This document shows, one piece after another, positions 8,602-18,600 of a stretch of DNA of 64,000 bases. Each line of letters starts with the position of its first letter. Position 1 is the first letter of the stretch. Origin of the DNA: Planctomycetaceae bacterium (GTDB taxonomy: Bacteria > Planctomycetota > Planctomycetia > Planctomycetales > Planctomycetaceae); contig JAKFVC010000044.1 in NCBI GenBank assembly GCA_021732415.1, positions 1 to 64,000 of the forward strand, given 5' to 3'. The position numbers and the translations under genes were made by a program. The notes under the pieces are model-generated. The model did not search any database and was not told the DNA's origin. It saw nothing but the letters and a program-made list of their open reading frames with translations.

Positions 8602-10782
8602 ATGCGCAGATTCTCGAAGTTCGCTGTCGTAGTGATGCTTGTGTTGTCGTTGAGCGGCGGCGCGGGAGTCGCGTTCGCTGACGATGTCACGCCCATCAGT
8701 TTTGCCAACGACATCGTTCCGGTCCTCAGCAAATTGGGGTGCAATAGCGGCGGTTGTCACGGCAAGGCCATCGGACAGAATGGGTTCAAACTTTCGCTCT
8801 ACGGATTTGATTCGGACTCCGACTACGCGGCCCTTGTGAATGAGGGATTGGGAAGGCGTGTTTCTCCCGCTGCGCCGGATGACTCGCTGTTCCTGCTCAA
8901 GGCGACGGGTGCGATGCCGCATGGGGGTGGAGTGCGGTTGATTGCTGACTCTGACACGTATCGCCTGCTGCGGCGCTGGATTGAACAAGGGTTGCCGTTG
9001 GGACGTGAGGGCGAGCCGCTTGATGTGAAACTGGAAGTGATTCCGAACGAACACATCGTCCAGGAAAAAGTTTTGAAACCGTTGCGGGTGGTCGTCCACT
9101 ATTCAGATGGTTCGACCCGCGATGTGACGCAAGTCGCGCGGTACGACACTCAGCATGCTGACATCCTGACGGTGAATACCGACGGGGTGGTGCAGACGAC
9201 CGGCCGCGCTGGTGAGACATCGGTGATGGTGCGGTATCAAAACTGCGTGGCTACTGCTCGCTTCGTATCGCTAACAGCACCCGTGAAGTCCGAGTCCGAC
9301 TACGCGACCTTCAAACCCAAGAATTTCGTCGACGAACTCGTTCTGGCCAAGTGGCGGAAGCTGCACATTTCCCCGAGCACGGAATCAGACGACATCGAGT
9401 TTCTGCGGCGAGTGTTCATCGACGCGATGGGGACGCTCCCCACCCCTCAGGAAGTGCGCGCCTTCGTCGCGGAGACTGCTCCCGACAAGCGCGACACGTT
9501 GATCGACCGCGTTCTGCAGCGCGAGGAATACTTCGACCTGTGGGCTCACCGCCTGGGTGATCTGGTGCGGAACCGTGCGGGCGATGCCAACAGCAAAGAC
9601 AACACGATCGCGTTCGCCAAGTGGATCCGGCAATCTCTGGTGGAGAACAAGCCTTACGATCAGTTCGTCCGTGAAATCATCACGGTCTCAGGTAAGCGAG
9701 CCGATCATCCGCAGATGGATTGGTACCGCTGGGCGATCACTCACGAGAACCGCGTCGAAGATACCGCGCAAGCATTTTTGGGGCTGCGAGTCTCGTGCGC
9801 CAACTGCCATAACCATCCGTTTGAAAAAGTCAGTCAGACCGACTATTGGCGTTTCGCCGCGTTCTTTGCGCGGCTGAAGTCGGTAACGTACGGCAACGTC
9901 GACGAGTTGAGTCTCGATGATAAGGGCGAGGTCAAGCATCCGCGTACCGAGCAAGTCCTCACCCCCAAGCCGTTTGGAGGTCCGGAAATTGCCTATGTCG
10001 AGGGAGAAGATCCCCGGAAGAAACTCGCCGATTGGCTGACGGCGGCCGATAACCCATACTTCGCCCGCGCCATCTGTAACCGTGTCTGGGGGCATTATTT
10101 TGGAGTCGGCCTGGTCGATCCCGTCGACGACATGCGAGCCACCAATCCACCGAGCAATCCGGAACTGTTGGACGCCTTGGCCCGGGACTTCGTCGCCCAC
10201 AAATTTGATCTGAAGCATCTGATGCAGACCGTTCTCAAATCACGCGTCTATGCCTTGAGCTCCTCCCCCACAGACGACAACCGCCATGATACTCGCAACT
10301 ATGCCCGGTATTACTCGCGGCGAATGCAGCCCTATGTCTTGCTGGACGCCATTGGCAGCGCCACGGGTGTGCAACAAAAATTCGAAGATTATCCCGATGT
10401 CAAAAAGGCAATATTACTTCCGAATGAAACGGCCCGGAGCGACTTCCTCGAAATCTTCGGCCGCTCGATCCGAGCTACGCCGTGCGAATGCGAAACAAGT
10501 CTGGCACCGAATTTGTCGCAGGTCCTCTATCTCCTGAACTCAGATGAATTGCAGCGGAAACTGGCTGACAAGGCCGGGATCACAACGGAATTGGCCAAGC
10601 CAGAGAAGCTCGCCGCCGACGTTGTCGAAGAGCTGTTTTTACGGACGTTCTCGCGGCTGCCGAATTCGAATGAACTTCAAGACGGAATTAAGTTATTGGA
10701 TAGCGGACTCGACCGCCGCGCCGTCGTCGAAGACTTGTTGTGGACATTATTGAACTCGAAAGAGTTTTTGTTTAATCACTGA
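8602..10782 (+). CDS. DUF1549/DUF1553 protein with N-terminal cytochrome-like and Big_2 domains
   Basis: A 726-residue exported protein. After a signal peptide (to about residue 26) comes an atypical heme-type site CNSGGCHGK, Cys47-x4-Cys52-His53, with four rather than two residues between the cysteines. Residues about 135-215 (VVVHYSDGSTRDVTQVARY to TSVMVRYQ) are a bacterial Ig-like (Big_2) domain. Residues about 235-440 are DUF1549, with FLRRVFIDAMGTLPTPQEV and a canonical CANCHNHPFE; residues about 475-715 are DUF1553 (LADWLTAADNPYFARAICNRVW, TNPPSNPELLDALARDFV). It lies 41 bases upstream of a DUF1501 gene, its near-constant partner in planctomycetes, so the two are probably one operon. 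Confidence 0.92.
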   Translation: MRRFSKFAVVVMLVLSLSGGAGVAFADDVTPISFANDIVPVLSKLGCNSGGCHGKAIGQNGFKLSLYGFDSDSDYAALVNEGLGRRVSPAAPDDSLFLLKATGAMPHGGGVRLIADSDTYRLLRRWIEQGLPLGREGEPLDVKLEVIPNEHIVQEKVLKPLRVVVHYSDGSTRDVTQVARYDTQHADILTVNTDGVVQTTGRAGETSVMVRYQNCVATARFVSLTAPVKSESDYATFKPKNFVDELVLAKWRKLHISPSTESDDIEFLRRVFIDAMGTLPTPQEVRAFVAETAPDKRDTLIDRVLQREEYFDLWAHRLGDLVRNRAGDANSKDNTIAFAKWIRQSLVENKPYDQFVREIITVSGKRADHPQMDWYRWAITHENRVEDTAQAFLGLRVSCANCHNHPFEKVSQTDYWRFAAFFARLKSVTYGNVDELSLDDKGEVKHPRTEQVLTPKPFGGPEIAYVEGEDPRKKLADWLTAADNPYFARAICNRVWGHYFGVGLVDPVDDMRATNPPSNPELLDALARDFVAHKFDLKHLMQTVLKSRVYALSSSPTDDNRHDTRNYARYYSRRMQPYVLLDAIGSATGVQQKFEDYPDVKKAILLPNETARSDFLEIFGRSIRATPCECETSLAPNLSQVLYLLNSDELQRKLADKAGITTELAKPEKLAADVVEELFLRTFSRLPNSNELQDGIKLLDSGLDRRAVVEDLLWTLLNSKEFLFNH

Positions 10783-10823
10783 GCATCACTGGTAGATACT
10801 TCCTACGGCAAGGGAACGACAGC

Positions 10824-12131
10824 ATGATTCCATCGTTGAGACTCACGCGTCGCGGTTTCATTCAAATGGGGGCTCTCGCGTTTGGCGGGAGCGTTCTGAG
10901 TGATCTGCTGAGAAGCGAAGCCCGAGCGGGTTCACCTGCCACCGAAAAGCGCAGCGTCATCTTGCTCGTGCAAAAGGGTGGCCCCAGTCAGTTGGATATG
11001 TGGGACATGAAGCCGGAAGCACCGGTTGAATACCGCGGTGAATTCTCGAGCATCGCGAGTAACATCCCCGGTTACCGTGTCTGCGAGTTGATGCCCAAGC
11101 TTGCTCAGATGTGCGACAAGCTGGCCATCTTGCGGACTGTGTATCACACGATGATGGACCACGGCGAAGGGATGCACATCGCGATGACCGGTTACGCGCC
11201 GATCCGGAATATTCGTGCCTCCGGCCAGCAGGCTCCCAGCTTGGGCAGCATCGTATCGAAGGAACTCGGCTGGCGCGCCGGACTGCCCGGTTACATTGCC
11301 GTGCAGAGGGAAATCGGGTTCGGCAAGTCGGCGTATCTGGGGATTGCCCACGATCCGTTTGAAACGTTCGGCTATCCCACGAGCGACAGTTTTCGCGTAC
11401 GCAATCTGGGGGCCAGCGACGGTGTGAATCCGACTCGTGAGGCCAACCGACGGGCGATGCTCGAGCGGTTCGATACGTTACGCCGAGATGCGGATACGTC
11501 GGGAGCCATCGGTGCGATGGACACGTTCCGGCGTCAGGCGTTCGACCTGGCCACCAGTCCGCAGGTGCAGGAGGCGTTCGATCTCAGTAAGGAAGATCCG
11601 GCGACTCGCGAACGGTATGGCCGTAAGAGCAATGCCGGCCAATCGATGTTGTTGGCTCGACGACTGGTCGAACGGGGGGCTCGCTTCGTCACAGTCGCGA
11701 CCGACTATGACAAACCGTGGGACTCGCACGATGACAATTTTACCGCCCATCGACTCAACATCCCGGGCTACGATCACACGGTCTCGGCGTTGCTCGAAGA
11801 TATGGAGACTCGGGGGCTGCTCGAGAACACGCTGGTCATTATTAGCGGAGAATTCGGTCGTACTCCGCGAATCAACGCCAAAGCCGGCCGCGATCACTGG
11901 CCCACGTGCTACACGACTGTCATGGTCGGTGGCGGCGTCAAACGCGGCATCATCCTGGGGACGAGCGATTCGCTGGGCGAGCTTCCGAAAGAGCGGCCCA
12001 TCAGCATTCAGGATGTGTACGCCACAATGTATCACCAGCTGGGAATCGACTACACGAAGAGCTATTTGAACGAAGCGAACCGGCCCGTTCAAATCATCAA
12101 TTACGGCGAGCCGATTACCGAGATTCTTTAG
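10824..12131 (+). CDS. DUF1501 exported protein (alkaline-phosphatase-like fold)
   Basis: A 435-residue protein with a Tat-type leader (LTRRGFIQMGALAFGGS). The family signature KGGPSQLDMWDMKPEAP follows, then a long helical middle and the C-terminal block ISGEFGRTPRINAKAGRDHWP with GGVKRG. DUF1501 belongs to the alkaline phosphatase/sulfatase superfamily by fold; the Asp and His residues in the GGPSQLD and GRDHW blocks are candidate metal ligands. No member is well characterised. It follows the DUF1549/DUF1553 gene by 41 bases and precedes a cytochrome-WD40 gene. A family B palindrome begins 6 bases after its stop. Confidence 0.92.
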   Translation: MIPSLRLTRRGFIQMGALAFGGSVLSDLLRSEARAGSPATEKRSVILLVQKGGPSQLDMWDMKPEAPVEYRGEFSSIASNIPGYRVCELMPKLAQMCDKLAILRTVYHTMMDHGEGMHIAMTGYAPIRNIRASGQQAPSLGSIVSKELGWRAGLPGYIAVQREIGFGKSAYLGIAHDPFETFGYPTSDSFRVRNLGASDGVNPTREANRRAMLERFDTLRRDADTSGAIGAMDTFRRQAFDLATSPQVQEAFDLSKEDPATRERYGRKSNAGQSMLLARRLVERGARFVTVATDYDKPWDSHDDNFTAHRLNIPGYDHTVSALLEDMETRGLLENTLVIISGEFGRTPRINAKAGRDHWPTCYTTVMVGGGVKRGIILGTSDSLGELPKERPISIQDVYATMYHQLGIDYTKSYLNEANRPVQIINYGEPITEIL

Positions 12132-12137
12132 AAAATA

Positions 12138-12192
12138 GTAGCCGCACTCGCCAGAGTGTGGGCTGACAGTGCGACCACCCACGTTCTGGCGA
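12138..12192. repeat. Family B nested palindrome, copy 1
   Basis: GTAG at 12138 starts the left hairpin CCGCACTC-gcca-GAGTGTGG; the right arm, read in reverse, is CCGCGTTC-gcca-GAACGTGG and ends in CTAC at 12192. Two stem positions change as pairs (A-T to G-C, C-G to T-A) while the GCCA loop stays. Confidence 0.85.
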
Positions 12193-12232
12193 ACGCGGCT
12201 ACAACTTCCCGCCCTCGAAGAATTGCGTTGGA

Positions 12233-14986
12233 ATGAAGCGGCTCATCAATTTTGCCATTTTGTGCGTTACGACGGCATTTCTTTCCGGTTCCAACTGCGC
12301 GGCCGCCGATGCCATCGGTATCGAAATTCCGCTCCTCACGAAGCCCGTCGAATTTGGAACTGACATCGCCCCGATCCTGCGCGCCAACTGCGTCGCCTGT
12401 CACAACGAGAAGAAGGCCAATGGCGGCCTCAATCTGGAATCACCCCAGACGATTCTCAAGGGAGGCGATCAAGGTCCAGCGGTGCTGCCTGGTAAAGGGA
12501 CCGAAAGCCTGCTGCTGAAAGTCGCTGCGCATCAGCAGGAGTCGGTCATGCCGCCGCCGGACAATACGGTCCAGGCGAAGCCCCTCACTCCCCTGCAACT
12601 GGGTCTGTTAAAGTTGTGGATTGATCAAGGAGCCACCGGCAGCATCTCCACAACTCGGAATATCCAATGGCAGCCGATGCCTGCGGGATACCAGCCGGCG
12701 CTGGCCGCGGCCGTGACCCCAGATGGCCAATACGCCGCGTGCAGTCGAGGCAATCGACTGTCGATCTATCATCTGGCTTCGGCCAGGCTGGCGACGACGT
12801 TGTTTGATCCCGTGTTGAGCAGTATGCCGAACGGATCCGATTCTCATGTCGCGCATCGTGATCTCGTGCGGTGCCTGGCGTTTGATGCGACCGGCGACCT
12901 TCTGGCATCGGGCAGTTATCGTGAAGTCAAGCTGTGGCGACGTCCGCGAGTGACCCGCACTGCTGAATGGGCTCATGACGCAGCGGTACAGACGGTGGCC
13001 GTGAGTGCGGATGCTCGCTGGGCCGCGACAGGCGATGAAAGTGGCCGGATCCGCATTTGGGAGATGGGCTCCGGAAAGTCGACCCAATCTTTCGTCGCTC
13101 ACCCCACCGCAGTGACGGGCATTGTCTTTTCGCTCGATGGAACGGCTGTGTTTTCCTGCAGTCTGGAAAAATCGCTCCGCGCGTGGAACGTCGCGACCGG
13201 TGAGTCGATCGGCAAGGGGGTTGAGACTCCGTCGCCGATTCAGGGCCTGGCATTGGTCAGCAAGGGCCAGTTGTTAGTGACGAGTGGTCAAGATGGGATC
13301 GCCCGAGTTTGGGACACGACTGCCGTACGCAGTGCCAGCGGCGAGGCCGCGAAGCCACTCCAGGAGATCAAAGCCCACGACAGTGCGATCACGGCGCTGG
13401 CATCGTTTCCTGGTGTTGAAAATGAATTCCTCACCGGCGGCGTAGACGGGCAGGTTCGGCGCTGGAATGCTCAGACCGGAATGCGATTGGCAGAGTTGAG
13501 GAACGAAGGGCCTGTGGTTGCGTTGGCGGTCAGTCGCGATGGCCGTCGCATCACGTCAGCTGGAGCTAACGTTGTCACTCTGTGGGGCGATGACGGCAAG
13601 GTGGTCGCCCAACTGAAGGACGACCCGCGTGAGACTGCGAAGATCGCGCGCCTGGAGGCCGAGGCCAAATTCACCAAGGCCGCGATCGCTCACGCCCAGC
13701 AAGACCTCAAGAGCTATGAGGGTCTGATTCGTATCGCGATGGTCAGGGTCGAAGATATCAAGAAGGCAGAAGAAGAGGTGACCAAAGCTCAAAAGACCCG
13801 CGACGAAAAGAAGGCCGCCCTGGAAAAGGTGAAGTCGGAAAATGGCAAGCCGGAAGCTGCGGAAAAAGCCCTGGCGGACGCTGAAACTGCAGTCATGGTG
13901 TTCATGACCGTGGTGGATCGAGCCAAGGCGATCTCCGAACGGACGGCTAAAGAATTGGCTGCTGCCGAGCAGGATGTAAAGGCCCGCGAGGAGTTGCTCA
14001 AGCAACAGGAAGCGAACTCGGCCGCGGCAGTGACAGCGTCCAAAGCGAACATCCCCGTGATCAAGTCTCTCGCTTTTTCGGCCGATGGTCGCCAACTGGC
14101 GATCGGCTGTGAGGCGGGCGCGATTCACTTCTATGACGCGGAATCAGGCAGTTGGTCCGAGTCGCGTAGCGAGCATCAAGGCGCGGTCCGCGCGATCTGT
14201 GCCACCTCAACGGGGCAACTCGTCACGGGTTCAGCAGACCGTAAGGCCATGGTGTGGAACGCGACCAGCGAATGGAAACTGGAGCGTGTTATTGGCGGGC
14301 AGAATCCACCAGACATGCTTGCCGATCGCGTGTTGTCGTTGGACTTCAGCCGCGACGGTCAACGACTGGTCACCGGCGGAGGCATTCCTTCGAGATCGGG
14401 TGAGCTCAAGATCTGGAACGTCGCCGACGGACATCTGATTCGCGAGATCAAGGATGCTCATAGCGAAACCATCTTTGCGGTCCGCTTCTCACCGGACGGC
14501 AAGCAACTGGCGTCGGCTGCTGGTGATCGGTTTATTAAGTTGATTAACACGGAAACCGGCGAAACGATTCGCCGCATGGCGGGTCATACGGGGCACGTTC
14601 TCGGCTTGAGTTGGAAATCGGATGGCAAGATGCTGATCAGCACGGGGGCAGACAATGTCCTCAAACTCTGGGATGTCGAACGAGGAGTCCCCCTGCGCAC
14701 GATGAAAGGCTCGACCTACCGCATCGGCGCCTACAAACGTGAAGTCACGGCCGCAGCCTTCATCGGCGACAGCGAGCAGATTCTTGCCGCCTCGGGAGAC
14801 GGCACCGTTCGTCTCCATCGCACGACCAGCGACGGCGACATTCTGACGTTCGCGGGTTCCAAGGGCTATCAGTTTTCGGTGGCCGCGACGCCCGATGGCA
14901 AGTACGTGATGGCGACCGGCAGCGACGGGACGCTGAGAATTTGGTCTGGCCACGAACAACAACCGAAGCAGACACTCAGCCCGTGA
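12233..14986 (+). CDS. Planctomycete cytochrome c domain protein with two WD40 blocks split by a coiled coil
   Basis: A 917-residue exported protein. A signal peptide (to about residue 25) is followed by a planctomycete cytochrome C domain with heme site CVACH (Cys53, Cys56, His57) and the typical GGLNLESPQTILKGGDQGPA. WD40 repeats occupy about residues 150-460 (LASGSYREVKLWRRP, AATGDESGRIRIWEM, FLTGGVDGQVRRWNA) and about 605-905 (LVTGSADRKAMVWNA, LISTGADNVLKLWDV, MATGSDGTLRIWSG). Between them, about 465-605, is a highly charged Ala/Lys/Glu-rich coiled coil. It could therefore be an extended periplasmic scaffold holding a heme domain and two propellers. It follows the DUF1501 gene on the same strand; the leader lies beyond a family B palindrome. 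Confidence 0.9.
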   Translation: MKRLINFAILCVTTAFLSGSNCAAADAIGIEIPLLTKPVEFGTDIAPILRANCVACHNEKKANGGLNLESPQTILKGGDQGPAVLPGKGTESLLLKVAAHQQESVMPPPDNTVQAKPLTPLQLGLLKLWIDQGATGSISTTRNIQWQPMPAGYQPALAAAVTPDGQYAACSRGNRLSIYHLASARLATTLFDPVLSSMPNGSDSHVAHRDLVRCLAFDATGDLLASGSYREVKLWRRPRVTRTAEWAHDAAVQTVAVSADARWAATGDESGRIRIWEMGSGKSTQSFVAHPTAVTGIVFSLDGTAVFSCSLEKSLRAWNVATGESIGKGVETPSPIQGLALVSKGQLLVTSGQDGIARVWDTTAVRSASGEAAKPLQEIKAHDSAITALASFPGVENEFLTGGVDGQVRRWNAQTGMRLAELRNEGPVVALAVSRDGRRITSAGANVVTLWGDDGKVVAQLKDDPRETAKIARLEAEAKFTKAAIAHAQQDLKSYEGLIRIAMVRVEDIKKAEEEVTKAQKTRDEKKAALEKVKSENGKPEAAEKALADAETAVMVFMTVVDRAKAISERTAKELAAAEQDVKAREELLKQQEANSAAAVTASKANIPVIKSLAFSADGRQLAIGCEAGAIHFYDAESGSWSESRSEHQGAVRAICATSTGQLVTGSADRKAMVWNATSEWKLERVIGGQNPPDMLADRVLSLDFSRDGQRLVTGGGIPSRSGELKIWNVADGHLIREIKDAHSETIFAVRFSPDGKQLASAAGDRFIKLINTETGETIRRMAGHTGHVLGLSWKSDGKMLISTGADNVLKLWDVERGVPLRTMKGSTYRIGAYKREVTAAAFIGDSEQILAASGDGTVRLHRTTSDGDILTFAGSKGYQFSVAATPDGKYVMATGSDGTLRIWSGHEQQPKQTLSP

Positions 14987-15001
14987 GTCCAAAACGCTCC
15001 T

Positions 15002-15066
15002 GTAGCCTGACTCTCTGAGTCGGGTCGTCTTTGAGATCATGCTCCCGACTCCGAGAGTCAGATTAC
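15002..15066. repeat. Family C nested palindrome, copy 1
   Basis: GTAG at 15002, then CCTGACTC-tct-GAGTCGGG, a 20-base spacer, and the inverse arm ending in a slightly decayed TTAC. It begins 16 bases after a stop codon. The downstream tail AGGCTCGGCAGAAGCCT resembles the tail of copy 2 at 42074-42090, so the element extends past the right arm. Confidence 0.8.
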
Positions 15067-15531
15067 AGGCTCGGCAGAAGCCTCGCCCTCCCATCCGCCA
15101 AGTTGGGCATGCGCGCACAGACGTCAAACTCATCGCTCTAGTTTGACTGATCCCTACAGTCTGGAACATCGCGCCAACCGGTCCCGCCTTCGTCTGCAGA
15201 TTTCTGCCACCTTCATTTTATATACGATTTGTTCGTACACATCGACCTTATGTCGAATAGGCGGACAGCCTGTCTTTTTTTAAGTTCGATCGCCCATTTA
15301 GTCAAGCCTCAATTTCGTGTCATCCGATGTCGTTCTGTATTCACCTGCAGATGAGGCACATGAACACGCTCGTGGCCCCTCGGCGGATGTGGACGACTGC
15401 AATCGAGACTGAACTTCGCACCTGAGAGCTGAAACGCCTCAACAGTTTATTGCTTCAGTCATGAAGAATTGTCCCGCCGCCAACGGACTTTTTCGATGAT
15501 TGAAGCACCGCGGCGATCGACGCCGAACGAA

Positions 15532-15581
<50 letters not shown>

Positions 15582-15655
15582 GCGTCATGTTCTGACGTGG
15601 GCTTCTTTCTCTTCGACTTGGGCCATGTTGTTGATTAATTCGCGAGGAACTGCCA

Positions 15656-18600
15656 GTGCTTATTAAACGCTTTTTCGACCACATCAGCGCCCTGTTCCCC
15701 CCTCACAAAAAGAGCCGTTCTGGCAAGCAGAACCGCTCTCCAGTGGGCGCTGTCGAGCGACTCGAAGAGCGGGTCGTCCTGACAGTTGATACCTTTACCT
15801 GGGACGGCGGTGGTTCCGATACGAACTGGATGACTGCCGAAAACTGGGACACTGACGTGATCCCGACGGAGGGATCCAATCTTGTTTTTCCAGATGGCTT
15901 TGCGGGTTCCTCGTCCAATGACTTTCCGGACAACACAAACTTTAACGACATCACCATTGCGAGTGCCGGCTACTCCCTCAGCGGGAATGTCATTGATCTG
16001 GATGGCGATCTCTTCGAGACGGCCACTGGGGTTTCGGCAATTTCGTTTGGGATCGAACTGCAATCGGGCAGAACTGTCAATGTCGTATCGGGCGGCCAGT
16101 TGGCGCTGAATGGTAACATCGACGACGGAGCCGCTAGTTACTCGCTTTCGAAGACAGGCGCCGGGACACTGACGCTTCCGACGGCCAACTCCTACGATGG
16201 TGGGACGATGGTCGATGGAGGTTTGCTCGAGATAAGCAACTACCTGGCATTGGGAACAGGCGCGGTGTCGATTAACGACTCATCGTCGTTCGCGCTGAAC
16301 GACGACATCGACGTCTCGAATCCACTGACTTTAACGGGACTCCCGAACGCCGGTTACAATAAACTGCTCAACGAGTCCGGAAATAACACTTACAGTGGAT
16401 CGATCGCGATCACCGGTCCCAACAATGAATCCATTGAAGTCGGTAGCGGGCAGACCCTGACTCTGACTGGTTCGCTCAGCGGCAGCCGGGATCTCGACAA
16501 GAACGGTAGCGGAACCCTGGATCTCGATGGCACCAGCACACACACCGGCCATCTAAACGTCTATGACGGCACCCTGCTAGTCAACGGAGATTATTCGACT
16601 AGTTCGCTGATTTTTGTTGACGGTACCCTCGGTGGGACTGGGACGGTTTCGGCCGTGGAGATCTCGAATATCGGCACATTGGCTCCGGGTAACTCACCGG
16701 GCATCTTGCACACAGGTGATCTGACTTTTAGCAGCAGCGGTTCAATATATAGTGTGCAAATTAATGGGACAACGGTCGGTTCCGATTACGACCAGACCGA
16801 TGCCACCGGCAGCATCACCCTGGCGGACGCCACGCTGAGTATCTCACTGGGATTTCTGCCTGACGTGGGGGACACGTTTGAAATTATCAACAATGAGGGA
16901 TCCGGCGCCGTCAACGGTACATTTAATGGCCTTCCGGAAGGGGCCACCTTTACCATAGGTAATCAGCCATTTGAGATTACCTATGTCGGCGGTGATAGCA
17001 ATGACGTGTACTTGACGGCTCTGATGCGAGTCGATGTGTGGACGGGAAATGGCGGCGATAGCAATTGGACAACCGATACCAACTGGCTGTCTGGCGTGGC
17101 GCCTCTGCCTGGGGACCAACTGGTGTTCCCCAGCGGTTCGGCCGATTTTACGACAATCAATGATTTCTCTGCAGGTACTGAGTTTGACTCGATTGTTATC
17201 GCCAGTGCCAACTATTCGCTGATTGGTAACCCAATCCTAATCGATCACGGAATCTCGGCCAGCTACTCAGCTGGCACGTCAACCATCGATTTCAACACGA
17301 CTCTGGGGCTTCCCCAGCCCGTCTTTGTTCAAGACGGGGGGCAATTGACGATTGGCGGTGCGATAACCGATGGGACGAACACTTTCCTTCTCCAGAAGAC
17401 CGGTGGCGGCACGCTGACGCTAAGCGCTTCGAATAGCTACGACGGAGGTACGCTCGTCAGCGGCGGGTTTGTCGAAGTGACGGACGGTTCAGCTCTGGGG
17501 ACCAGCTCGGTATTCGTTGGCGATCTGGCGTCATTGATGTTGAGTAACGATATTTCGATCAACAACTCGATGACCCTGGACGGCCGCACGGCAGGGGGAT
17601 TTAGCAAACTTGTCGTTGGTTCGGGCGTGTACCAGATCCACGGAAATATTGCCCTCACCTCAAACAACCAGTCGTTCGAGGTGCCGAGCGGAGGATCGTT
17701 GAGTATTGATAGCGTCATCTCCGGCTCTGTCGATTTCGACAAGAATGGCGCGGGCCAATTAGTCCTGTCCGGCACGAGCACGCACACCGGGCGCATCAAC
17801 GTTGGAAATGGCTCACTGTTTGTCGATGGCGATACGTCGTCGAGTGACCTCATGTTCGTGGATGGAATTCTGGGCGGCACAGGCAAAGTCGGAGCTTTGT
17901 CGATCTCATCGATCGGCACGCTGGCCCCGGGGGATTTATCGCCAGGCATTCTCGATACGGGAGATGTCTCGCTGGTGAACGATTCGATCTATAGTGTAGA
18001 ACTTCTGGGGAGAACGGTTGATTCTGAATACGACCAGTTGAATGTCACCGGTGGCGTTAATCTGGGGACTCAACATGGATTTTTGACAGTCTCGTTGGGT
18101 TTCAGGCCCACGGTGGGTGACGTCTTTACAATCATCAATAATGACGACACCGATGGAGTCATCGGCTATTTCCTGGGCCTGCCGGAAGGCACCACGTTTG
18201 ATATCGGCAACGTCACATTCCGGATCAGCTATCGTGCGGGAACCAATGATAATGACGTGACCCTGACGGTCGCGAATATCTTGGACACCTGGGATGGCGG
18301 CGGAGGTGATAACAACTGGACCACGGCGGCCAACTGGGTGGGGGACATCGCACCACAGGGTGGTGATAGCCTCGTATTCCCCGTGGGGGCTCCACGACAG
18401 ACCACGACTAACGACTTCGACTCAGGCACGTGGTTTGACGGGATTACGATTGCCGATCCGAACTATGTGCTCGGCGGCAACGCGATCGAATTGGATGGCG
18501 ATATTGCGGCAACGTATTCAGCCGGCGTGGCGCTCATCAATCTCAATATGGAACTTGGTTCAAACGTTGTGATTGACGTCGCGGCTGGTGGTGTGTTGGC

